Positions 1 to 5,073 are shown, counted from the stretch's first letter. The stretch is 21,770 nt of DNA from an uncultured Eubacteriales bacterium (GCA_905205975.1 CAJLFQ010000032.1:1-21770), one strand, 5' to 3'. Numbers and translations are program-made. The notes: generated by a model not told the origin, from the letters alone.

Positions 1-617
1 ATCCTTTGCTTTTTGCGATTATGGATGAAATCGATATCTTTTCCCCGCGTAAGCGGGGGTGATCCCTTGTCGAGAAAGGTGATATCCTGCATGGCAAACT
101 TTTCCCCGCGTAAGCGGGGGTGATCCTCCGTCGAATGGTCGACGGAAACGAAAACGGATCTTTTCCCCGCGTAAGCGGGGGTGATCCTTCTTCAGGATAC
201 GATTGTAGTTCCGGATGATACTTTTCCCCGCGTAAGCGGGGGTGATCCTAAGCAATTTTAGCCAAAAAAGATGTTTTGCCGCTTTTCCCCGCGTAAGCGG
301 GGGTGATCCTTCACAGGAAGCGGCTCAGGATAATTTGAATAACTTTTCCCCGCGTAAGCGGGGGTGATCCTTGGTTGAAAACCGGAACATTCAAATCAAA
401 TAACTTTTCCCCGCGTAAGCGGGGGTGATCCTAAAAAACCCCGAATATGCGGGAAACCCCTTAGCTTTTCCCCGCGTAAGCGGGGGTGATCCTAGAAGTC
501 GTACCAGCGGAGTTGTCCGTTGCAACTTTTCCCCGCGTAAGCGGGGGTGATCCTCTTGCTATATAATTATCATATGGTACATAACCCTTTTCCCCGCGTA
601 AGCGGGGGTGATGATCC
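1..617 (+). CRISPR. CRISPR array, type I-E-like repeats, distal end; continues off the left edge
   Basis: Ten repeats begin at 38, 99, 160, 221, 282, 343, 404, 465, 526 and 587, exactly 61 nt apart. The ATCC at 1-4 is the tail of another repeat outside the window. Each repeat is 28 nt with the core TTCCCCGCGTAAGCGGGG and ends in TGATCC; spacers are 33 nt. The repeat resembles the type I-E (Cascade) family, which has a CCCCGC/GCGGGG hairpin. If the usual orientation holds, transcription is rightward and the leader and cas genes lie off the left edge. The first nine visible repeats are essentially identical. The tenth carries an extra GAT (TGATGATCC at 609-617), as expected for a decayed leader-distal terminal repeat. 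No cas gene is in the window, so the subtype rests on the repeat alone. Reading by eye found no spacer matching the rest of the window. Confidence 0.97.
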
Positions 618-657
618 AATTTGATACACAAGGCTGACGATTCCCCCCTACGGATGC

Positions 658-1881
658 GTGCAGCCCTTGCAGGAAGTGTACCACAAGTGCATGGACTTCG
701 CGTTTATGCAGGTCTCCACCGGCGCAGCGGATTACAATACCGCCATCCGGCAGGCAACAAAGAACTTGGCCGATCAGGGCTTATATGTGATCGAGTACGG
801 CAGCGGTGTGCATACTTCGCTGGAAGCCGCCGTGCGGCGAAATGTAATGGGCGGTCTGGGGCTTATGCAGGAGCAGATCAGCCAGCGCACCCACGATGAT
901 CTGGGCGCCGACGGCTGGGAGATCGACGCACACAGCAACAGTGCCCCGGACCATGAGCCGATACAGGGCCATCAATACAGCGATGCGGACTACGCCGCGC
1001 TCAACAACAGCCTGATCCGGCGCATTGGCACACTGAACTGCGGACATTCCGCCCACCCCATTATCATGGGCGTCAGCCCTCCACAGTATAGCCCTGAAGA
1101 GCTGGAGCAAATGCGGCAAAAGAACGAAACGGGCATTACATACAACGGTCGGCATTACACCGGTTATGCGGCCACACAGCGGCAGCGAAGGCTGGAGGCA
1201 GCCATGCGGCGGCAGAAGCGGAAGATTCTTGTGGATGAAGCCGCCGGGAACGCCGAGGCGCTGCAAGCTGATCAAATCCGGCTGCAAATACAGCGGCAGG
1301 AATACGCGCGCTTCTCCAGAGCCGCCGGACTTCGGACGCAGACGGAACGCGCCGAGGCTGTCAACTTCGGCTGGAAACAGGCAGGCGCTGCGAGCACAGA
1401 GTATGAAAGGGTTGCAAATGCAGCAAACGCGATGTATAATATTGGCAGTGAGGAAGAAAATGTCAAAGCATATATGCGAGATCTGCCGATAAGACGAAAA
1501 ATCAAGGCCTGTGAATTCCCTCTTGATATTCACATTGGAAGGCAGAATAAGCATATTCCAGACACAAGAGAGTATATTCAATATGCTGATCAAATGCGGG
1601 AAAAAAGCAAATATGGGCCAAGCCGTATAACCATATCCGTTGATGATGTAAAAAAACTAATTGAGACATACAAGGGAACCGGGATTTTGCCGCGCGATAA
1701 ACACGGGCAATGGAGGAGCGTCGAGTTAATTACGGTATACCCCGAAAAAATCGGGGTGGCCGTAAATGACCGGACGGGGGTGGAAGCGGATACCTCTGTA
1801 TTTTGCATCCACTACAGCAAAGACGGAACACATATTTCTCCGGATTATCCGAGCAAGAAAGGGGCAAAGTGCCAGAAATGA
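658..1881 (+). CDS. 5'-truncated phage minor capsid protein with C-terminal polymorphic toxin type 50 domain
   Basis: Residues 1-200 (counted from GTG 658) read as the C-terminal half of Firmicutes phage minor capsid protein 2, for example RRNVMGGLG, SAPDHEPIQGHQYSDADY, RRIGTLNCGH and TYNGRHYTGYAATQRQR. The frame is open only back to a stop at 622-624, so roughly the first 130-150 residues of a normal family member are missing and the GTG is probably not a native start. Residues ~288-400 match the bacterial toxin 50 (Ntox50) pattern: IGRQNKHIPDT at 293-303 and CIHYSKDGTHISPDYP at 383-398. Ntox50 is a predicted RNase-type toxin carried at the end of phage head proteins. From about 1400 to 1880 the DNA is clearly AT-richer than the capsid part, which suggests a swapped module. 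The next gene starts in ATGA overlap. Family calls come from motif recall, and expression is uncertain because the promoter and 5' end are gone. Confidence 0.8.
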   Translation: MQPLQEVYHKCMDFAFMQVSTGAADYNTAIRQATKNLADQGLYVIEYGSGVHTSLEAAVRRNVMGGLGLMQEQISQRTHDDLGADGWEIDAHSNSAPDHEPIQGHQYSDADYAALNNSLIRRIGTLNCGHSAHPIIMGVSPPQYSPEELEQMRQKNETGITYNGRHYTGYAATQRQRRLEAAMRRQKRKILVDEAAGNAEALQADQIRLQIQRQEYARFSRAAGLRTQTERAEAVNFGWKQAGAASTEYERVANAANAMYNIGSEEENVKAYMRDLPIRRKIKACEFPLDIHIGRQNKHIPDTREYIQYADQMREKSKYGPSRITISVDDVKKLIETYKGTGILPRDKHGQWRSVELITVYPEKIGVAVNDRTGVEADTSVFCIHYSKDGTHISPDYPSKKGAKCQK

Positions 1882-2093
1882 CAGTGACAGAAAAGGAAAT
1901 GTTCGATTTTATGGATTCCCGCCGAAATGTGCGGGTCACCTGCACAGATGGTGGCGTTTTGGTTGGTCAATGCTGGGCCTATGGGGCTGAAGTATCCGAG
2001 GAGCTATTCGGTGAGAAAGAGCCTTGTCTTGATGTGGGGTGCAGCACAATCATCCCGATGAGCCAAATTGATAGAATCGAATACGCGGATTAA
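1878..2093 (+). CDS. small phage protein in ATGA overlap with the toxin gene; possible immunity protein
   Basis: This is a 71-residue protein starting MTVTEKEMFDFM and ending IDRIEYAD. The ATG at 1878 overlaps the TGA of the preceding gene, which implies translational coupling. A longer ORF exists upstream in this frame, but the ATGA overlap makes 1878 the better start. Residues ~15-45 (RRNVRVTCTDGGVLVGQCWAYG) suggest a small beta-barrel in the SH3/Sm style, and the protein is acidic. A small gene at this place, right after a type 50 toxin domain, is the normal position for a cognate immunity protein. That role is inferred from position only; it could instead be an ordinary small head-module protein. 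Confidence 0.75.
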   Translation: MTVTEKEMFDFMDSRRNVRVTCTDGGVLVGQCWAYGAEVSEELFGEKEPCLDVGCSTIIPMSQIDRIEYAD

Positions 2094-2246
2094 CCCGCGT
2101 AACGCACAACTTAATGACAGATGCACAGCACCACAGTTTGGCGCTGTGCATTTTTCATACCCATTTTTGCCCCGCCCAGGGCGTACAAAACGGGCACCGC
2201 AGGGGACGCGACCCCCGTCACCAAAGCGTAGCGGCAGGAGGGACCT

Positions 2247-2792
2247 ATGAAACGCGATTTTCTGCAGAATTTCAAAGTGGGCGAACAGCCTCTGCCCAAG
2301 GAGATCATTGACGCCATCATGGATGAGAACGGCAGAGACATCGAGGCGGCCAAGAAGCCTTTTGAGGACTATGAGTCTCTGAAGGAACAGCTTCAGACCG
2401 CCAAGGATGGACTTGCCGCATTCAAGGATGTGGATGTTGATAAGCTCCAGGGCAAAATCACCGAGCTGACTGGCCAGCTGGCCGACAAGGACAAGCAGTG
2501 GCAGGAAAAGCTGGACGGTATGGCCTTTGACGGACGCATCAAAGACGCTATCACTGCCGCCAAGGGCCGCAATGCCAAGGCCATTGCCGCTCTGCTGGAT
2601 ACGGACAAGCTCCGCGCCAGCAAAAACCAGGAAGCCGACATCAAGACCGCGCTGCTTTTTCTAAACCACCACTCCTTTCACGCATTCGCGGGGAATCCGG
2701 AATTTTTTTATTTTTGGGTTGACTTTTTCGGAAGAATCGGGTATAATACTATCGGTAGAGAGCCGTGTGTCGAGCCTGCTGTTTTCCGGTGA
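2247..2792 (+). CDS. 3'-truncated phage scaffold protein (GP20 / minor structural family)
   Basis: Residues 1-136 look like the phage GP20-type scaffold family: MKRDFLQNFKVGEQPLPKEII, then an acidic coiled-coil-like stretch (~40-95, YESLKEQLQTAKDGL, KITELTGQLADKDKQWQEKLD), then FDGRIKDAITAAKGRNAKAIAALLD. After residue ~136 (position ~2655) the likeness stops: the tail LFLNHHSFHAF... is read through unrelated sequence that contains a promoter and most of a small RNA. Normal members continue for some tens of residues with a C-terminal capsid-binding part. GCAGGAGGGACC before ATG 2247 supplies the ribosome site. The order minor capsid, small gene, scaffold matches intact siphophage head modules; major capsid and tail genes are absent. 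Treat it as a pseudogene. Confidence 0.75.
   Translation: MKRDFLQNFKVGEQPLPKEIIDAIMDENGRDIEAAKKPFEDYESLKEQLQTAKDGLAAFKDVDVDKLQGKITELTGQLADKDKQWQEKLDGMAFDGRIKDAITAAKGRNAKAIAALLDTDKLRASKNQEADIKTALLFLNHHSFHAFAGNPEFFYFWVDFFGRIGYNTIGREPCVEPAVFR
2719..2747 (+). promoter_or_regulatory. sigma-A promoter of small RNA 1
   Basis: The -35 is TTGACT (2719-2724), the spacer is 17 nt and the -10 is a perfect TATAAT (2742-2747). The predicted start at about 2754 is the first base of the hairpin RNA that follows. It lies inside the out-of-family tail of the broken scaffold ORF, which supports reading that tail as non-coding. Confidence 0.85.
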
Positions 2793-2832
2793 CGGATTAT
2801 GAGCATCCGGCACAGGACTCTCTGCCTTTTTT
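2754..2832 (+). ncRNA. candidate small RNA 1: one long hairpin plus U-tract
   Basis: The predicted transcript is about 79 nt and forms a single arm. GGTAGAGAG (2754-2762) pairs with CTCTCTGCC (2818-2826), 9 bp with one G-U, directly followed by six T (2827-2832). Inside, GTGTGTCG near 2765-2772 pairs over most of its length with CGGCACAG near 2808-2815, and GGAT/ATCC closes an apical loop. The predicted +1 coincides with the foot of the terminator stem, so the whole RNA is a terminator-like hairpin. It has no ORF. I do not recognise a family; it is too short for 6S RNA and lacks the SRP RNA motif. Confidence 0.6.
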
Positions 2833-2844
2833 CCGACAAAGCAT

Positions 2845-2871
2845 CTTTTTCCCGCGTAAGCGGGGCGATCT
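2845..2871 (+). repeat. orphan, decayed CRISPR repeat
   Basis: A 27-nt sequence beginning CTTTTTCCCGCG and continuing TAAGCGGGGCGATCT aligns to the array repeat along its whole length with a few substitutions and about one missing G. It lies 2.2 kb beyond the array end, just after the terminator of small RNA 1 and before the end of the minus-strand gene at 2893-3240. No second repeat stands 61 nt away on either side. Confidence 0.8.
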
Positions 2872-2892
2872 GCCGCCGACCGATTAGGGCGG

Positions 2893-3240
2893 TTACCCTG
2901 TGATGGCTGGTGCGAGCGCGGCTGCGTAGTCGGCGAGGGGCATCTCACTGCGCGCCAGCTCGATCTCGCCATCCTCGGTGTCTTGGGTGATCCATGCGCG
3001 CATGTGCTCACCGGCTGCGATGGCTTTCCGGACGGCTGCGGCATCCTCGTGGTACTCCTCTACGGCGAACTCTTCATAGATCCACTCGCTTTTCATCCGC
3101 TCCATCTGGTATGCCAGATCGTCCGCGCTCTGGATGCGGTAGGTGCTCTCGCGGTTGCACTCGCCGTGCTCGGGATCCCATGTGGTAAAGTGCAGCAGGG
3201 TGTATGGATAGCTTGTCTTTTCCGCTTTTTTGGTTTTCAT
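2893..3240 (-). CDS. hypothetical protein, 115 aa
   Basis: I do not recognise this protein. It starts MKTKKAEKTSYPYTLLHF, contains TYRIQSADDLAYQMERMKSEWIYEEFAVEEYHED (~33-66) and WITQDTEDGEIELARSEM (~83-100), and is acidic and apparently soluble, with no signal peptide or membrane segment. AGGAAGG at about 3250-3256, read on the minus strand, gives a good ribosome site for ATG 3240. It is probably the second gene of a minus-strand pair with 3621-3319; the 78-nt gap holds a 9-bp hairpin (3280-3308). Small acidic proteins like this are common in prophage accessory regions, which fits the prophage remnant to the left. Confidence 0.7.
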   Translation of the reverse strand: MKTKKAEKTSYPYTLLHFTTWDPEHGECNRESTYRIQSADDLAYQMERMKSEWIYEEFAVEEYHEDAAAVRKAIAAGEHMRAWITQDTEDGEIELARSEMPLADYAAALAPAITG

Positions 3241-3266
3241 GATTTTCGACCTTCCTCATATGATAT

Positions 3267-3308
3267 CTTTTTCCCGGTACCGGGCGGGGGTGGTCATGTC
3301 CCGCCCGG
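3267..3308. repeat. second CRISPR-repeat-like sequence overlapping an intergenic hairpin
   Basis: CTTTTTCCCG at 3267-3276 equals the left arm of the orphan repeat at 2845, and GCGGGGGTGGTC at 3284-3295 differs by one base from the right arm of the array repeat; the middle is different (GTACCGG). The same bases also form a local hairpin, CCGGGCGGG (3280-3288) with CCCGCCCGG (3300-3308). Common descent from a repeat is therefore less certain than for 2845-2871. There is no T-run on either side, so it is not an obvious terminator. Confidence 0.4.
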
Positions 3309-3318
3309 TTGTTGGGGC

Positions 3319-3621
3319 TTAGCAGAGCGAGTGCAGCTCTTTTGTCGCCAAGCGGCTATCGATTTCCTTCGCGATTTCCTTGGCTTCGGCCGCTTCGGCT
3401 AAGCTGCCGTCTTCGTACTTCACGCCGATGGACAGCAGCACTTCTCTCAGTGCCGCGATTCGGCCGAGGTACTCAGTGCATGCTTTATCGGCCTTGGCGA
3501 GGTCCAGCAGCTCTGCTCTTGAGGCTGCTCTCCATGCAAGCTCCTGCCTGCGGATTTGGTAGTCCAGCTTTGCGGCTGCCAGTCTGCCTTGGATGATTTT
3601 TTCGATTTTGCCTTGAGTCAT
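3319..3621 (-). CDS. hypothetical protein, 100 aa, helical
   Basis: This protein is unrecognised. The start is the ATG at 3621, with AGGAG about 8 nt upstream on the minus strand; the ORF stays open further upstream but the extension crosses a promoter and a small RNA and should be ignored. The protein, MTQGKIEKIIQGRLAAAKLD to SRLATKELHSLC, is rich in Ala, Glu, Lys and Leu and probably all alpha-helical or coiled coil. It ends in a Cys and has no membrane segment. It is followed on the same strand by the 115-aa gene at 3240-2893 and is likely cotranscribed with it. A plausible origin is phage or mobile-element cargo; no function can be assigned. Confidence 0.65.
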   Translation of the reverse strand: MTQGKIEKIIQGRLAAAKLDYQIRRQELAWRAASRAELLDLAKADKACTEYLGRIAALREVLLSIGVKYEDGSLAEAAEAKEIAKEIDSRLATKELHSLC

Positions 3622-3642
3622 GTTTTTGTCTCCTTTTTTTGC

Positions 3643-3671
3643 TTGACAAAAGGCGCCGCTTATGATATCAT
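3643..3671 (+). promoter_or_regulatory. sigma-A promoter of small RNA 2
   Basis: TTGACA (3643-3648), a 17-nt spacer, then TATCAT (3666-3671). The -10 lies in a perfect 12-nt palindrome, TATGATATCATA (3661-3672), and the spacer holds GGCGCC. It lies immediately upstream of, and divergent from, the minus-strand gene that starts at 3621. The palindrome might be an operator or simply symmetric -10 sequence. Confidence 0.75.
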
Positions 3672-3678
3672 ATAAGAG

Positions 3679-3762
3679 CAACGCCGATTGTCGGTGGTTG
3701 TGCGCCCATCGTATCCGGGAGTTGCTGACCAGGCTGTATACCCGGTACGATGGGCTTTTCTT
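3679..3762 (+). ncRNA. candidate small RNA 2: two hairpins, the second a terminator
   Basis: The predicted transcript is about 84 nt. Hairpin one uses CAACGCCGA against TCGGTGGTTG with one bulge (3679-3700). Hairpin two is strong: GCCCATCGTA (3704-3713) pairs perfectly with TACGATGGGC (3746-3755), extended inside by CCGGG/CCCGG, and is followed by TTTTCTT (3756-3762). There is no ORF. It has the same design as small RNA 1 (a strong promoter and a transcript below 90 nt ending in its own stem), but I see no clear sequence homology between them. Confidence 0.6.
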
Positions 3763-3888
3763 CTGTCCGTCGGACGGTTTGTCCGGCTGACGCATACTGC
3801 ACTCTGCAAAAATGAAAAACCGCACCATCGGACGGGATGAACCGGCGAAAAACGCCACATGTCGCAAAATCGCGACACTAACAGCGCA

Positions 3889-3925
3889 ACAGCCGCTTGA
3901 CAAACACAGGCGGCTGTGGTACAAT
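3889..3925 (+). promoter_or_regulatory. sigma-A promoter of RNA 3 with a symmetric operator-like site
   Basis: TTGACA (3897-3902), a 17-nt spacer, then TACAAT (3920-3925). The -35 is enclosed by a perfect 8-bp inverted repeat: ACAGCCGC (3889-3896) and GCGGCTGT (3910-3917), 13 nt apart and centred on the promoter. That geometry suits a dimeric regulator acting on this promoter. An upstream pair, TGTCGC/GCGACA at about 3860-3877, may be a further site or a hairpin. Confidence 0.7.
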
Positions 3926-3931
3926 TCACTC

Positions 3932-4335
3932 GTCCATAGGCAGCAGCTGCTTTGTGTGTTTCAAACGGCGAAACAATGTGAAATCCGGGTGCTTGCGGCT
4001 TTCAGCTCGGCCGTTTTTGCCGGATTTTTATGCGCCGCCTTGAAGGGCATGGGTATGGTTCTGCCGCAAACCGAAGGCCGTCTGGATTGGTCACCGACCG
4101 CCTCCGGCTGATGCTCCGGCGCAGACGCAGTGGAAAAGCAGGGATTACGACCAAGTCCCGGCTGGACTGCTGCGTGCTGGTTTCTGCCTGACAGAGACCC
4201 TGCGCCCGCCGGGCATCCGGCTGAATGATGCCCCTGCCGGCATACAACGGCTGCAGCGCACCTCCCCTTGACATCCGGCGGAACTTGTGTCAGTTCAAGG
4301 CACCGGGAACAAAATCCCGGTGCCTTGAGCGCTTT
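3932..4335 (+). ncRNA. candidate structured RNA 3: short form to ~4030, long form to ~4335
   Basis: About 400 nt lie between a good promoter and a strong plus-strand terminator with no credible ORF on either strand. A possible early end is AATCCGG (from 3981) pairing with CCGGATT, followed by TTT near 4020-4030. Beyond it I see nested pairings: CGTCTG (~4079) with CAGACG (~4123), GGTC/GACC inside that, CGCAGT with ACTGCTGCG around 4128-4176, GGTTTCTG (~4180) with CAGAGACC (~4193), and GGGCAT with ATGCCC around 4212-4233. It lacks the landmarks of RNase P RNA, tmRNA, T-box or cobalamin riboswitches as far as I can tell. GC-rich DNA folds easily, so the structure is suggestive only. Confidence 0.4.
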
Positions 4336-4337
4336 TT
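4296..4337 (+). terminator. rho-independent terminator, plus strand
   Basis: CAAGGCACCGGGA (4296-4308) pairs perfectly with TCCCGGTGCCTTG (4315-4327) over a 6-nt loop, followed after AGCGC by TTTTTCT. The minus side has no T-run, so it acts on plus transcripts. The only candidate upstream is the non-coding RNA from the 3897 promoter. Confidence 0.8.
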
Positions 4338-4374
4338 CTGCCTTTCCCCCTGCTTTGTGTTTTTACTCAAAAAG

Positions 4375-4418
4375 AAACCGCGGCGGGTCTTGATGGATTC
4401 AAGACCTGCCGCGGTTTT
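4375..4418 (-). terminator. terminator of the small-membrane-protein transcript
   Basis: A 19-bp stem runs from AAACCGCGGC at 4375 through GGTCTTGA to TCAAGACC and GCCGCGGTTT, with one G-T pair and a loop of about 5 nt. On the minus strand it is followed by CTTTTT, and on the plus strand by TTTTCTGC, so it may work both ways. The stop codon of the 53-aa gene (4399-4401) lies inside the stem. Confidence 0.85.
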
Positions 4419-4560
4419 CTGCGCCGGCTGAGCGGGCAGTTATTTGTCTTTTTTTCTTTTTCGCTTCAAGATCACGTTTGAGGTTGTTCGCGCTGAAGAT
4501 AACGTTTACGAGGGAGCAGCAGATGTTGATGCTGAGCAGAATCAAAATCGTTGTATCCAT
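4399..4560 (-). CDS. small membrane protein A, 53 aa; toxin-like
   Basis: MDTTILILLSINICCSLVNV starts a single hydrophobic helix (residues ~4-23) followed by a very basic tail (LKRDLEAKKKKRQ). A short helix plus charged tail is the shape of type I toxin or holin-like peptides, but I cannot name a family. The ATG at 4560 has no close ribosome site; a perfect AGGAGG lies about 40 nt upstream in the duplicated leader (4569-4608), separated by a hairpin. A GTG in the same frame seven codons upstream is an alternative start. The stop falls inside the terminator stem, so the transcript ends right after the gene. It is a tandem partner of the gene at 4834-4679. Confidence 0.5.
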   Translation of the reverse strand: MDTTILILLSINICCSLVNVIFSANNLKRDLEAKKKKRQITARSAGAENRGRS

Positions 4561-4568
4561 ATCCCAAT

Positions 4569-4608
4569 GCAGGAAACACACACGGCGTTTCCCGGTACAC
4601 CTCCTTTC
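4569..4608 (-). repeat. duplicated leader element, copy A
   Basis: Read on the minus strand, AAAGGAGGTGTACCGGG leads into AAACGCCGTGTG and TGTTTCCTGC. It matches copy B (4842-4881) at all but three or four of 40 positions. GGAAAC and GTTTCC form a hairpin just after the Shine-Dalgarno AGGAGG, which is itself unusually far from the ATG at 4560. Confidence 0.8.
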
Positions 4609-4678
4609 AAACGGTGATGCAGCTGCTTTCTGCTTTCCGGCAGGGCGGGTGCCATGCGGAAAACGGTGTGCGGACGGG

Positions 4679-4834
4679 TTATTCTTCCGCTTCTTCGTCA
4701 TAGTCGTCGTCTTCTTCGTCCGACCGCCCGATCAGATCATAAATGAGAGATACGGCGGCGAGCGCCAGACAGATGGTTCGGAGGATCAAACAGCAGATGC
4801 TGAGGGCGGACGCGCCTTTTTTGCAGTCTTTCAT
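4679..4834 (-). CDS. small membrane protein B, 51 aa; acidic tail
   Basis: MKDCKKGASALSICCLILRT begins the protein. A hydrophobic segment covers residues ~9-32 (ALSICCLILRTICLALAAVSLIYDLIG), followed by an all-acidic tail (SDEEDDDYDEEAEE). The topology is like the neighbour at 4560-4399, but the tail charge is opposite (acidic against basic). Start choice: ATG 4834 sits downstream of leader copy B; a GTG at 4873 in the same frame overlaps the AGGAGG and cannot use it. The two genes share leader, strand and probably one transcript from a promoter near 4985-5013. I do not recognise a family; a paired membrane-peptide or type I toxin-like function is inferred from shape only. Confidence 0.5.
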   Translation of the reverse strand: MKDCKKGASALSICCLILRTICLALAAVSLIYDLIGRSDEEDDDYDEEAEE

Positions 4835-4841
4835 TTCCACA

Positions 4842-4881
4842 GCAGGAAACACACACAGTGTCTCCCGGTACACCTCCTTTC
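4842..4881 (-). repeat. duplicated leader element, copy B
   Basis: This is copy B of the 40-nt leader, 273 nt from copy A. Minus-strand reading is AAAGGAGGTGTACCGGG, then AGACACTGTGTG, then TGTTTCCTGC. Relative to copy A the stem GGAAAC/GTTTCC becomes GGAGAC/GTTTCC, where the A-to-G change still pairs as G-U. The differences cluster in or near the loop, which favours a conserved RNA structure. Confidence 0.8.
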
Positions 4882-4984
4882 CGATTCAATTCGTTCAATT
4901 TGACTTCAGCTCAGCCCGGCTTTCATTCAACCGCGCTCAATTGCGCTGACAATCGTGCTGAGCGTTCAGCCGTTTGCTGCCGCT

Positions 4985-5013
4985 ATCGTACCACCTTTCG
5001 GCGCGCTTGTCTA
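4985..5013 (-). promoter_or_regulatory. candidate promoter for the small membrane protein genes
   Basis: On the minus strand, TAGACA (5013-5008), a 17-nt spacer ending GGTGG, then TACGAT (4990-4985). The match to consensus is moderate, but the GG just before the -10 is shared with most other promoters in this window. The resulting transcript would run about 600 nt to the terminator at 4375. Apart from promoters, the stretch 4882-5189 shows nothing coding. Confidence 0.45.
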
Positions 5014-5073
5014 TGCAAAGACAGACACATCAGATTAAATTTGTGTGACCGCAACACCGGCGGCGGACTCCTG

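Noticed and set aside
19..255. Minus-strand ORF with ITPAYAGK motifs
   Set aside because: It is the translation of CRISPR repeats.
5..586. Self-targeting spacers against the prophage remnant
   Set aside because: Reading the ten spacers against the window by eye gave no match; a BLAST of each spacer would be decisive.
618..2900. Phage attachment site or tRNA at the remnant's ends
   Set aside because: No tRNA gene and no direct repeat pair other than the CRISPR-like repeats was seen.
2661..3044. Minus-strand ORF containing PAYAGKR
   Set aside because: It crosses small RNA 1, the orphan repeat and the end of the 115-aa gene; the motif is the repeat read in frame.
3280..3308. Terminator between the two small minus-strand genes
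   Set aside because: The 9-bp hairpin lacks a T-run on either strand.
3661..3672. Bidirectional promoter at the TATGATATCATA palindrome
   Set aside because: No acceptable minus-strand -35 was found at 16-18 nt; only the plus-strand promoter is supported.
4002..4274. 90-aa minus-strand ORF
   Set aside because: It has no ribosome site and unnatural composition, and it overlaps the structured non-coding stretch.
3932..4335. Identity as RNase P RNA, tmRNA, T-box or cobalamin riboswitch
   Set aside because: Only partial look-alikes (GAAATCCGGG, ACAGAGA) occur; the conserved cores and 3' ends of these RNAs are missing.
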